From positions 868,001-932,000 of the forward strand of contig NZ_CP042432.1 of NCBI RefSeq assembly GCF_008033235.1: 64,000 nt of DNA, given 5' to 3'. The translations under genes were made by a program, and so were the position numbers. Shown piece by piece: positions 9,287 through 17,525 of the stretch (position 1 is the stretch's first letter; each line of letters starts with the position of its first letter). The stretch comes from Anseongella ginsenosidimutans. Lineage in GTDB: Bacteria > Bacteroidota > Bacteroidia > Sphingobacteriales > Sphingobacteriaceae. The notes beneath the pieces were generated by a model, which had not been told where the DNA came from, did not search any database, and saw only the letters and a list, made by a program, of their open reading frames with translations.

Positions 9287-12101
9287 TACCGCTAAGCTTT
9301 TCCTTTTCCGGGTACAGCACCACCTTTATGTAATTGGACTTGTCAAAATATTCGCCGGCCAGCTTTTTCAGGTTGTCAGGGCTTACCTGCTGCAGGGAGG
9401 CCTCAAAAAACTCCTGCGCTGCGGCCGGGTCCCTTTTCATTTCGTAGGAGCCGGCGAGCAGGCTGATCCAGTAGCCGTTTTCTTTCAGCGCTGTTTCATG
9501 CTCCCGCTTCCTGATGGCAATAACCTTGTCCAGGTCAGATTGCAGGGGTCCGCTTTCCTTCATTTTCTCGATTTCCTGGAGTACCAGCCCCATGAGCTTT
9601 TCCACGTTATCCGGCGCACAGCCAAAGGCCACCGACACGGAGTACCGCTCTTCCGGGAATTTACTGATACTGGTATTCACACCCACGCCGTACACCCCTC
9701 CGGCATCTTCCCGAAGGCTTTCCCTCAGCTTTATCTGCAAGGCCTCTCCCAGTATGGCAAGCTGGGCGTTCTTCATCCTGTCATAATCCGTCTGCCCCGT
9801 AAACACAAGCGTTACCCGGCTCTGAGGTTCGGAACCCTTGTAGACTTCTTTGCTGATCACACCTTCCGGCGGGCTTATATTCAGGTTTTTCCAGCTTTCC
9901 TCGCGGCCCGACGAAGGCAGATTGCCCAGGTAGGTCTGAAGCAAGGGCTGTATGCTGTCCAGGTCGAAACTTCCGACAAGGAAAAATGCAAAATCGCCGG
10001 CATCCGCGAAACGGTCTGCATATACCTCCTGCATGCGTTCAAATTCCAGTTCCCGGACCATTTCCGGGGTCAGTGGGGCATAACGGGCGGCATAGCTATT
10101 CATTACGCTCCTTAGCGTGTCCCCATATACCGACATGGGCGACTTATCCTTGTTCTGCAGGAAAGTTAGCTGTCTTGCCTGCCAGGTCTTGAGGGCGTCG
10201 CTGTCAAAACGGGGCTGGGTAAAATAAAGGTAGGTCAACTGGAACAGCGTTTCAATATCGTCTATATTGGCTGAACCTGAAAAACCTTCTTCCAGCGTGG
10301 AAATATAAGGCGCAACTCCCACGGTCTTCCCTTCCAGCAGTTTGCGCAGCACCTTTTCTTCAAAACCCGCAATACCGCTCTGCGTGAGAATGCCGGTTGC
10401 GTTGGCCGCTTCCAAATAATCCTCGTCCGGGTACAGCGAAGTTCCTCCCGGGCTATAAGCCCTGAAAAGCACTTCCTTATTCTTAAAATCGGTCGGCTTA
10501 AGGAAAACTTCCACGCCGTTCTCCAGTTCAAGTTTCGTCACCCCGATTTCTTCTATTTGTTCCCTGGATACTATCTTCGCCGGGGAAAGTTCTTCGGAGA
10601 ACAAAGGTTTATCTGCCACCACATCCTCGTAAGGGCTTACTTCCAGGCCGGAAGAATTATTCAGAATGGCCAGCAATTCCTCTTCCGACGGAAGGCTGTC
10701 CTTCTGGTTTTCAGGAGCGGTAAGGATCACTACCCGGTTGCTGTCGGAAATAAGGCTTCCGGCCAGCGTATTCAGCTCTTCCACGCCAATTTCGTCCAGG
10801 TGTTCCTTCACGAACGCGTATTCGAATTCAATACCCGGGCTGGCCTCATCCTTAAGGAAATGGTTAATATACTCATCGATAAAGGCCCTGTTTTCCCGTT
10901 TATCCCTTTCCGACCAGGAATTTTCATAACTGTTCAGAATGTCGGTCTTTGCCCGTTCAAGTTCCGTTGGGGTGAAGCCGAAGCGCTGGACCCGCAGGTT
11001 CTCTTTCAGCAGCGTGGTAAGAGCCGCCCTCACCTGTCCCTCTTTGGGCACGGACGCCAGTACATATGCATCTTTGTTGCTGATAAAGGCAGAAACAGAG
11101 CTTACCGCGAACAGGAAGGGCGCATCCGGCTGCTGCCGGATCTCATTGATGCGGTCATTGAGCATCTTATTATAAAGCGATCGCTCCAGCAGCTTCATAT
11201 AATCGGCTTCTGTTTCCACCTTCACAGCGGGCCGCTTATAATAGACCGAAAGCTGAATGTACTGCGCTTCCTTGTCAGTTACAATGGATACCTGCGGCTC
11301 GGTATGATCCGGCAATGTGTATTCTGTTCGATCCCGGGGGCTCTGAACCGGCGAAATGCTGCCAAAATGCTTTTTTATCAGCGCTTCTACCGCAGCCACA
11401 TCGAAATCCCCGACGGCTATTACGGCCATCAGGCCGGGCCGGTACCAATCCTTATAAAAGGAGATCAGTTCAGGATGTTCGAAATTTTCAATGATCTCCG
11501 GCTTCCCGATAGGTAAGCGGTCCGCGTAGCGCGACTGGTACAGCAGGGTTGGAAAATATTGCTGCTGCATCCGCTGCGCCGCGCCAAGGCGTAACCGCCA
11601 TTCTTCCAGCACCACTCCGCGTTCCTTTTCTATCTCCTCCGGGTTAAAAGAAAGATTATGTGCCCAGTCTTCCAGCACCTGGAACCCTGTTTTGAACACT
11701 TCCACGGTATCGGTAGGCAGGGACAGCATATATACCGTTTCGTCAAAGCTCGTATAGGCATTCAGGTGCGCGCCGAAACGCACCCCGGAGCGTTCCAGGA
11801 AATTGATCAGCTCGTTTTTGCTGAAATTTTTGGTGCCGTTAAAAGCCATGTGTTCTACAAAATGCGCCAGTCCCTGCTGGGCATCGTTCTCCAGTATGGA
11901 ACCCGCCTTTACCACCAGGCGAAGTTCGGCCCGGTTTTCCGGTTTTTCATTGTGCTGGATGTAGTAAGTAAGGCCGTTGCTGAGCGTACCGGTGCTTACC
12001 TCCGGATTCAGAGGCAGTTCTTTCCCCGGATCCTGGGCCTGAAGGGCAAAGGAAACCCCCAACCCGAACAGTCCTGTTAAAATAGTACGTGAAACATTCA
12101 T
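9282..12101 (-). CDS. M16 family zinc metallopeptidase (two-half pitrilysin type)
   Basis: A 939-residue exported peptidase. A signal peptide covers about residues 1-22. The first M16 half has the inverted zinc motif HFVEH near residue 86, with the downstream Glu in the EEIEKERGVVLEEW region. The second half, from about residue 530, lacks the motif and would be the inactive domain. The full clam-shell arrangement (four domains) fits the length. Members sit in the periplasm or outer membrane and degrade peptides. It lies 18 bases after nagX on the same strand, so it may be the last gene of a nagB-nagX operon and handle peptides released with amino sugars; that link is inferred. Confidence 0.9.
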   Translation of the reverse strand: MNVSRTILTGLFGLGVSFALQAQDPGKELPLNPEVSTGTLSNGLTYYIQHNEKPENRAELRLVVKAGSILENDAQQGLAHFVEHMAFNGTKNFSKNELINFLERSGVRFGAHLNAYTSFDETVYMLSLPTDTVEVFKTGFQVLEDWAHNLSFNPEEIEKERGVVLEEWRLRLGAAQRMQQQYFPTLLYQSRYADRLPIGKPEIIENFEHPELISFYKDWYRPGLMAVIAVGDFDVAAVEALIKKHFGSISPVQSPRDRTEYTLPDHTEPQVSIVTDKEAQYIQLSVYYKRPAVKVETEADYMKLLERSLYNKMLNDRINEIRQQPDAPFLFAVSSVSAFISNKDAYVLASVPKEGQVRAALTTLLKENLRVQRFGFTPTELERAKTDILNSYENSWSERDKRENRAFIDEYINHFLKDEASPGIEFEYAFVKEHLDEIGVEELNTLAGSLISDSNRVVILTAPENQKDSLPSEEELLAILNNSSGLEVSPYEDVVADKPLFSEELSPAKIVSREQIEEIGVTKLELENGVEVFLKPTDFKNKEVLFRAYSPGGTSLYPDEDYLEAANATGILTQSGIAGFEEKVLRKLLEGKTVGVAPYISTLEEGFSGSANIDDIETLFQLTYLYFTQPRFDSDALKTWQARQLTFLQNKDKSPMSVYGDTLRSVMNSYAARYAPLTPEMVRELEFERMQEVYADRFADAGDFAFFLVGSFDLDSIQPLLQTYLGNLPSSGREESWKNLNISPPEGVISKEVYKGSEPQSRVTLVFTGQTDYDRMKNAQLAILGEALQIKLRESLREDAGGVYGVGVNTSISKFPEERYSVSVAFGCAPDNVEKLMGLVLQEIEKMKESGPLQSDLDKVIAIRKREHETALKENGYWISLLAGSYEMKRDPAAAQEFFEASLQQVSPDNLKKLAGEYFDKSNYIKVVLYPEKEKLSGN

Positions 12102-12119
12102 ACGATAATTATTAATTGG

Positions 12120-13243
12120 TTAGATTTTGATAATAATATTTTTCCTGTACATGACCCACAAGATGAGGTACCAGCCCAGGATATAACTGACGGCCCATGC
12201 CAGCGAAGCATTGACCGGCGAAAACCAAGGCGTGTAAAAGGTCTCATACAACCATTGCCGGAGGTTCATTCCCTCCACCGTTTCAATGCGCGTTAAAATA
12301 CGCGGCACCAGTCCGGAAACAAAGAAAACGGTGATGGCGTTTATCCCGTAAATGACAAAGGGTGTGGTAAATCTCCGGAAATCCTTTACATCGATGAGCC
12401 AGTAAAGCGTCGCCAGGCCCGAAACCGCCCAGCCTCCGGCATACAGTACGTAAGAACTGGTCCACAGCGCTTTATTTATGGGGAAAAACAGGTCCCATAT
12501 GAGGCCTCCCAGAATTCCGGCAAAGCCGAACGTGAACATCCAGGCAACCTTATTCCCGGGCGCGTCTTCCTTTTTAAGCCATAAGCCGCAGAGGATTCCA
12601 GCCAGCGCCGTGGCAACAGCGGGAATGGTACTCCATATGCCTTCCGGGTCCCAGGTCTTCGATGTTTTCCATAAATGACTGGTCGTTAGTACGGTCCGGT
12701 CAATCCAGGCGCCCAGGTTAGTTTCGGGGCCCAGGCTGGCCGCCCCCACGCCGGGAACCGGGATCAAAGTCATGCTCAGGTAATAGAATAGGAGCAACCC
12801 TCCCCCGTCCAGGCAAGCGACCTGGGTGAGAGTTTCAAAAATAAGAAGGAGGCGATCATGTACACCAGGGCAATGCGCTGCAATACCCCGGGAATGCGGA
12901 CAGTAGAAAAATCAAAACGGGGGAAAAGGTTCAGGAACAAGCCAAGCCCGAAAAGGATGAGTGTCCGGATAAGGATCTTCTTCACCAGGCCCCGCCTGCT
13001 TTCCGGATCTTTCTTCCGGGAAGATATGGCGTAGGCAATGGACACCCCGACGATAAAAAGGAAAAAAGGGAATACCAGGTCAGTTGGGGTGCAGCCGTTC
13101 CAGTGAGCGTGAAGCAGCGGAGCATACACGTTCCCCCAGTCACCGGGATTATTGACAAGGATCATGGCCGCTACGGTGGCGCCTCTGAAAACGTCCAGTG
13201 ACAGCAGCCGTTTGTTAAAGGTCGATCCTGCCGCGGTTTCCAT
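12120..13243 (-). CDS. nagX: NagX-type membrane acyltransferase (HGSNAT-like, DUF5009), interrupted by a -1 frameshift
   Basis: A multi-spanning inner-membrane protein of the heparan-alpha-glucosaminide N-acetyltransferase-like family. The N-terminal piece (12776-13243) has KRLLSLDVFRGATVAAMILVN and HWNGCTPTDLVFPFFLFIVG, including the His of the active region. The rest (12120-12797) adds several membrane helices, among them YGINAITVFFVSG. The first frame stops after LAWTGEGCSYSIT. One more C in the C5 run at 12802-12806 (+ strand) gives LAWTGGGLLLFYYLSM and one 374-residue protein. The gene starts 2 bases after nagB ends. That coupling, and known nagX genes in GlcNAc loci, suggest a role in amino-sugar uptake or acetylation. 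Confidence 0.83.
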
Positions 13244-13245
13244 TG

Positions 13246-15168
13246 TCAGAATTTCCAGCGAACGAAGGCCTCCATGGCCGCATATTCGGCGAGGCCCAGC
13301 TTATTGTACAGCGCTGCGGTGGCGGCGTTCCGGTCTTCGGCCCGCTGCCAGAATTCACGGGAATCATTTCCCTGGAAAACCACGCCGTCCTTTTGCGACT
13401 GGTGCTTGAAGATCCCGTATCGTTTTTGCAGCACCTGTTCCGGGCTCATGGGAACCGCCATTTCTATTTCATGGATATCCCACTCAGCCCAGGCTCCGCG
13501 GTACAGCCATAGCCAGCAATCCTTCATATACTCCTTGTCCTTTAACTGCTCAATAGCGGCGAATACGGCGTCAAGGCAAACTTTATGCGTTCCGTGCGGG
13601 TCCGCCAGGTCCCCGGCCGCATAGATCTGCTGCGGCTTTACCTGGTCTATGAGGCGGGCCACGATCTGCACGTCTTCATCGCCAAGGGGCTTTTTCTGCA
13701 CGAGGCCGGTTTCGTAGAAGGGAAGGTCCAGGAAATGTACCTGTTCGTCCGGGAGGCCCACGAAGCGGCAAGTGGCCTTTGCTTCACTACGGCGGATGAT
13801 GGCTTTCACAGTTCTTACTTCCGGAATATCGATTTCCCCGGGTTTCTTTTTCTTCAGAAAATCCCGTGCAGTATCATAAACGCTATGGTCAATCCCCTGC
13901 TCTGTCCGCTTGCTGAGGTCAGCTGCGAAGTCAATGTACCGCAAAGCTTCATCGTCCGAAACAGCTATATTTCCCGAAGTCTGGTAAGCCACGTGAACCT
14001 CGTGCCCCTGCTCATGCAGGCGGATAAAGGTTCCGCCCATGGAAATAATATCGTCGTCGGGATGCGGGCTGAAAATAATCACCCGCTTACTGGCGGGCTC
14101 GGCGCGTTCGGGCCGGTAGGTGTCATCCGCGTTGGGCTTTCCCCCCGGCCAGCCGGTAATGGTGTGCTGGAGTTGGTTGAATACCTGGATATTTATGTCA
14201 TAGGCGTGTCCGTAAACCGCCAGCAGGTCGCTCAAGCCGTTATCGTTATAATCCTTGTCCGTAAGTTTGAGTACGGATTTCCCCAGTTGCAGCGCCAGCT
14301 GCGTAACCGCTTTACGGATCATTTTATTGTCCCAGGTAACGGTCTCAACCAGCCAGGGCGATTTATACTTGGTCAGCTGCTGTGCCGACGCTTCGTCAAT
14401 GACAAAGGTAGTATTAGGGTGGGCTTGCAGGTAGGATGCAGGTATCCGTTCGGTCACGGGCCCTTCCACGGCCAGCTTGATGACATCCGCTTTGCTTTCA
14501 CCCCAGGCCATCAAAATGACTCTTCGGGCGCTCATAATGGCTTTTACGCCTAACGTAATCCCTTTTTTAGGCGTAGCGCTGAGACCGCCGAAATCGCTGG
14601 CGGCGCCGGCCCTGGTGGTATGGTTCAGGGCGATGAGGCGGGTCTTGGAATCAACCAGTGAACCGGGTTCGTTGAAGCCGATATGCCCGTTGCTCCCGAT
14701 GCCCAGCAATTGAATATCCAGGCCTCCCAGTTCCTCTATTTTCTGCTCATATTCTTTGCAGAAAGCCGGAATCCTGTCCATGGGAAGGCGGCCGTCGGGA
14801 ATAAAATAATGGTCCTCCGGAATGTCCACATGGTCAAATAACATTTCTTTCATAAACCGGACATAACTCTGCGGGCTGTCCGGAGCAATCGGGTAGTACT
14901 CGTCCAGGTTAAAACTATAAACATTCCTGAAACTAAGCCCTTCTTCCCTGTGCAGCCGAACCAGCTCAATATAAACCAGTTTGGGCGTATTTCCGGTGGC
15001 AAGCCCCAGTACGCATGGTTTCCCCTCCGCTTCTTTCTTCCTGATGAGGGAGGCCATTTCGCTGGCTACAGCAAGCGAAGCTTTTGAAGAATTTTCAAAT
15101 ATCTCGGTATGTATTTGTTCAAACGCTTTTATTCGTTCAAGGTCAAAATCTGTTAACTGCTTTTGCAT
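13246..15168 (-). CDS. nagB: Glucosamine-6-phosphate deaminase fused to an LmbE/PIG-L-type deacetylase domain
   Basis: A 640-residue two-domain enzyme. Residues about 1-270 are NagB: GLATGNTP (phosphate loop), SFNLDEYYP with the catalytic Asp, and GIGSNGHIGFNEPGS with the catalytic His. NagB turns glucosamine-6-phosphate into fructose-6-phosphate and ammonia. Residues about 360-600 are an LmbE/PIG-L domain, opened by FSPHPDDD with its zinc ligands and a later DPHGTH. That family removes acetyl groups from GlcNAc conjugates. The fusion is known in Bacteroidota and may couple deacetylation to deamination, but the second activity is inferred. It is the first gene of a nagB-nagX(-M16) operon and diverges from anmK. 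Confidence 0.92.
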   Translation of the reverse strand: MQKQLTDFDLERIKAFEQIHTEIFENSSKASLAVASEMASLIRKKEAEGKPCVLGLATGNTPKLVYIELVRLHREEGLSFRNVYSFNLDEYYPIAPDSPQSYVRFMKEMLFDHVDIPEDHYFIPDGRLPMDRIPAFCKEYEQKIEELGGLDIQLLGIGSNGHIGFNEPGSLVDSKTRLIALNHTTRAGAASDFGGLSATPKKGITLGVKAIMSARRVILMAWGESKADVIKLAVEGPVTERIPASYLQAHPNTTFVIDEASAQQLTKYKSPWLVETVTWDNKMIRKAVTQLALQLGKSVLKLTDKDYNDNGLSDLLAVYGHAYDINIQVFNQLQHTITGWPGGKPNADDTYRPERAEPASKRVIIFSPHPDDDIISMGGTFIRLHEQGHEVHVAYQTSGNIAVSDDEALRYIDFAADLSKRTEQGIDHSVYDTARDFLKKKKPGEIDIPEVRTVKAIIRRSEAKATCRFVGLPDEQVHFLDLPFYETGLVQKKPLGDEDVQIVARLIDQVKPQQIYAAGDLADPHGTHKVCLDAVFAAIEQLKDKEYMKDCWLWLYRGAWAEWDIHEIEMAVPMSPEQVLQKRYGIFKHQSQKDGVVFQGNDSREFWQRAEDRNAATAALYNKLGLAEYAAMEAFVRWKF

Positions 15169-15254
15169 ATTTCAGGAGAAAAATTTCTTAATTTAACAAT
15201 GTCAGCGCTATGTTAACTGTAAACTTGCAGAAGGCACGAATATAAGAAAATAGA

Positions 15255-16454
15255 ATGAACCAACAGATACAACGGCTGTTCGAAATCGCTTCAAAAAAAG
15301 AACGCCTGATCATCGGGTTAATGTCCGGCACCTCCCTGGACGGGCTGGACGTGGCCTTGTGTCATTTCCAGGGACACGGCCGCCGTACCCGCGCACGCCT
15401 TGAGAAATTTGACACCATACCTTATGATGACGAAATAAAGGAAGAGATCCGCAGCGTTTTCGCCAGGACGGAAGTGGATTTCCAGCAGCTCTGCCTTCTC
15501 CACGCCTGGCTGGGAAAATTGCATGGCAGCATGGTGCTGGAATTGCTCGAAAACTGGAACATATCACCAGCAAGCGTGGACCTGGTGGCCAGCCACGGGC
15601 AAACCGTGTTTCACGCTCCTGTCTGGATGCATAATAAGCCAAAGTTTGGCAACGCCACCCTGCAGATTGGCGACACCGATCATCTTGCCGTACGGACGGG
15701 AATCATTTCTGTCGGCGACTTTCGGCAAAAGCATGTAGCGGCCGGCGGAGAAGGAGCGCCGCTTGCGGCCTACGGAGATTATCTCCTTTACAGCTCGGCC
15801 CATGAAAACCGTGTGCTGCTTAATATCGGCGGCATTGCCAATTATACCTTCCTGCCTGCCGGCGGCAATGTTAAAACCATGTTTGCTACCGACGTGGGCC
15901 CTGGGAATACCTTGATTGACGCCGCTGTTCAGAAATTCTTTGGCCGGCCTTTTGATCCTGACGGAAGCATTGCCAGGAGCGGCGAAGTAAACGAAACGTT
16001 GATCTCGGCCCTGCAAAGCCACCCCTTTTTTAAAATTCCCCTGCCTAAGACTACCGGCCCGGAATTGTTTAACCTTAGTTTCCTGGATAAGAAACTTGAA
16101 GAAACAGGCATAAAAACGCTTTCTCCGGCAGGCCTGGTTGCCAGCCTCACTGCCTTTGCCGCCGCTTGCATTGTTCAGGAGATGAAGCTACTGCTGGAAA
16201 AGTACCGGCCCCTGACCATTTACCTCAGTGGCGGAGGTATGCACAACCCCTTTTTGACCGGAATGATCATTGACGCCCTTCCGGACTGTAAATTTGACAC
16301 AACGCAAAGCCTGGGTATCAACCCGGATGCCAAGGAAGCCGTACTGTTTGCAGCACTGGCAAATGAAACAGTAGCGGGAAACGGGGCCACATTCAAGGGA
16401 AATACTTCGGGCCTCCCGGCGATATCGATGGGAAAAATCTCATTCCCGCGCTAG
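15255..16454 (+). CDS. anmK: Anhydro-N-acetylmuramic acid kinase
   Basis: AnmK opens and phosphorylates 1,6-anhydro-MurNAc, made by lytic transglycosylases, to give MurNAc-6-phosphate for peptidoglycan recycling. The 399-residue protein carries the ATP-binding GLMSGTSLDGLDVA near residue 22, VASHGQTVFH, QIGDTDHLAVRTGI, GGIANYTFLP and the DVGPGNTLID loop. YLSGGGMHNPFL closes the nucleotide site. Length and motif order match the family. It is divergent from nagB, with 86 bases between the starts, and with SusCD and NamZ nearby it fits a muropeptide utilisation block. Confidence 0.94.
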   Translation: MNQQIQRLFEIASKKERLIIGLMSGTSLDGLDVALCHFQGHGRRTRARLEKFDTIPYDDEIKEEIRSVFARTEVDFQQLCLLHAWLGKLHGSMVLELLENWNISPASVDLVASHGQTVFHAPVWMHNKPKFGNATLQIGDTDHLAVRTGIISVGDFRQKHVAAGGEGAPLAAYGDYLLYSSAHENRVLLNIGGIANYTFLPAGGNVKTMFATDVGPGNTLIDAAVQKFFGRPFDPDGSIARSGEVNETLISALQSHPFFKIPLPKTTGPELFNLSFLDKKLEETGIKTLSPAGLVASLTAFAAACIVQEMKLLLEKYRPLTIYLSGGGMHNPFLTGMIIDALPDCKFDTTQSLGINPDAKEAVLFAALANETVAGNGATFKGNTSGLPAISMGKISFPR

Positions 16455-16456
16455 CA

Positions 16457-16496
16457 TTGTGTTACCTGCAAAGTACCAGGTTACCTGCAAAACACA
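16457..16496. repeat. 12-base direct repeat after anmK
   Basis: GTTACCTGCAAA occurs at 16461-16472 and again at 16480-16491, in the gap between the convergent anmK and deoR genes. The pair is framed by TGTGTT and AACACA, which are complementary. It may form a weak hairpin; there is no T-tract. Confidence 0.4.
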
Positions 16497-16533
16497 GGAA
16501 CCTACTGAATTGATCCGGAAGGACACAATATAA

Positions 16534-17301
16534 TCAAAGCAGCTTGAATTCCTGCTGCCGGTAGGGCGCAAGGTGGGGATCGTCGGAAGAAAGTTCAGTG
16601 ATCAGGTAGCTCATCTGGTTCAGGTTGCAGACTTTCATCCGCTGCACGGAATTCATTTTCTCGGCAATGCACATGATGGCCAGCTTTTTAGACGTGCGGA
16701 TCATGGCTCTTTTAACCTGCACGACCTCCCAGTCAGAATCCGTGATCCCTTCCTGCAGTGAAATTCCATTGGCACCCAGCAGGCATAGATCCACGTGAAT
16801 ATCGTTCAGCGCGTTGATCACACTCGCCCCCATATTCACCTGGGCATTTTTATAAAGCTGGCCTCCAACGGTTAACACGGTAAGGTTGGGATGTTCGACA
16901 AGTTCAAGGGCCACGAGCGGGCTGATGGTAAAAAAGGTTGCCTGGATATCATCCGGAATCATTCTGGCAAGCTCTATCATGGTAGTGCCACCCCCGGTAA
17001 GTACCACCATCCCCTCTTTTATAAGCTTTATTGTTTTGCGGGCTATTGCGCGTTTTGCTTCCAGGGCGTAAACATCGCCCTTGTTGCTGAAAGGAAAATG
17101 GAAAGACTTGCTGATGGCGCCTCCGTGAACCTTTAACACTTTGCCGGCCTCGTCCAGCTCTTTCAGGTCGCGCCGGATAGTATCCTCAGAAACATTTAGT
17201 TGCGTACTCAGGTCTGATGACAGCACCTTATTGTGCAGGTTAATCTCCCTGATAATAAACGATTGGCGCTCTTCCTTTAACATGCGGTCAGTATGGGCCA
17301 T
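16534..17301 (-). CDS. DeoR-family transcriptional regulator
   Basis: A 255-residue regulator with an N-terminal DeoR helix-turn-helix. It has the usual RQSFIIREINLHNKVLSSDLS...VSEDTIRRDLKELDEAGKVLKVHGGA arrangement over residues 10-60, then a sugar-phosphate sensing domain with VVLTGGGTTMIELA and LCLLGANGIS. These proteins normally bind phosphorylated sugars. The gene lies between anmK and susC and is divergent from susC, which suggests it controls the amino-sugar block and responds to a GlcNAc- or MurNAc-derived phosphate. Candidate operators lie in the shared upstream region (17364-17487). The ligand is inferred. Confidence 0.9.
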   Translation of the reverse strand: MAHTDRMLKEERQSFIIREINLHNKVLSSDLSTQLNVSEDTIRRDLKELDEAGKVLKVHGGAISKSFHFPFSNKGDVYALEAKRAIARKTIKLIKEGMVVLTGGGTTMIELARMIPDDIQATFFTISPLVALELVEHPNLTVLTVGGQLYKNAQVNMGASVINALNDIHVDLCLLGANGISLQEGITDSDWEVVQVKRAMIRTSKKLAIMCIAEKMNSVQRMKVCNLNQMSYLITELSSDDPHLAPYRQQEFKLL

Positions 17302-17363
17302 AAAGTTAAGAAATTTGAAAATATCAGGGTGCTGTTTTATTCCTTATTCATGTTAAATATATC

Positions 17364-17487
17364 GCAAATATTTGCAAAAAGCTGAAAATATTTTTGTTTA
17401 TTCGGTTTTATCTTTAAATTTACTTAGGGTAACCGCATGTAAATGCAGGAATTATCCCAACCAAACCAACGTTTTGCATTTTTATGC
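17364..17487. promoter_or_regulatory. Palindromic sites between deoR and susC, candidate operators
   Basis: The 224-base divergent gap holds a perfect 12-base palindrome GCAAATATTTGC at 17364-17375, and two GCAT-N4-ATGC sites at 17435-17446 and 17476-17487 whose starts are 41 bases apart, close to four helical turns. A TATTTTTG at 17389-17396 matches the Bacteroidota -7 box but lacks a TTTG at the standard spacing. The sites are visible; binding by the DeoR protein is inferred. Confidence 0.45.
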
Positions 17488-17525
17488 GTGATTATGTTTC
17501 CTGAACCTCTAAAACTCATTGGCAG

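Noticed and set aside
10557-11516. 319-codon plus-strand ORF
   Set aside because: Antisense shadow of the M16 peptidase gene, with a composition full of Phe, Arg and His and no motif.
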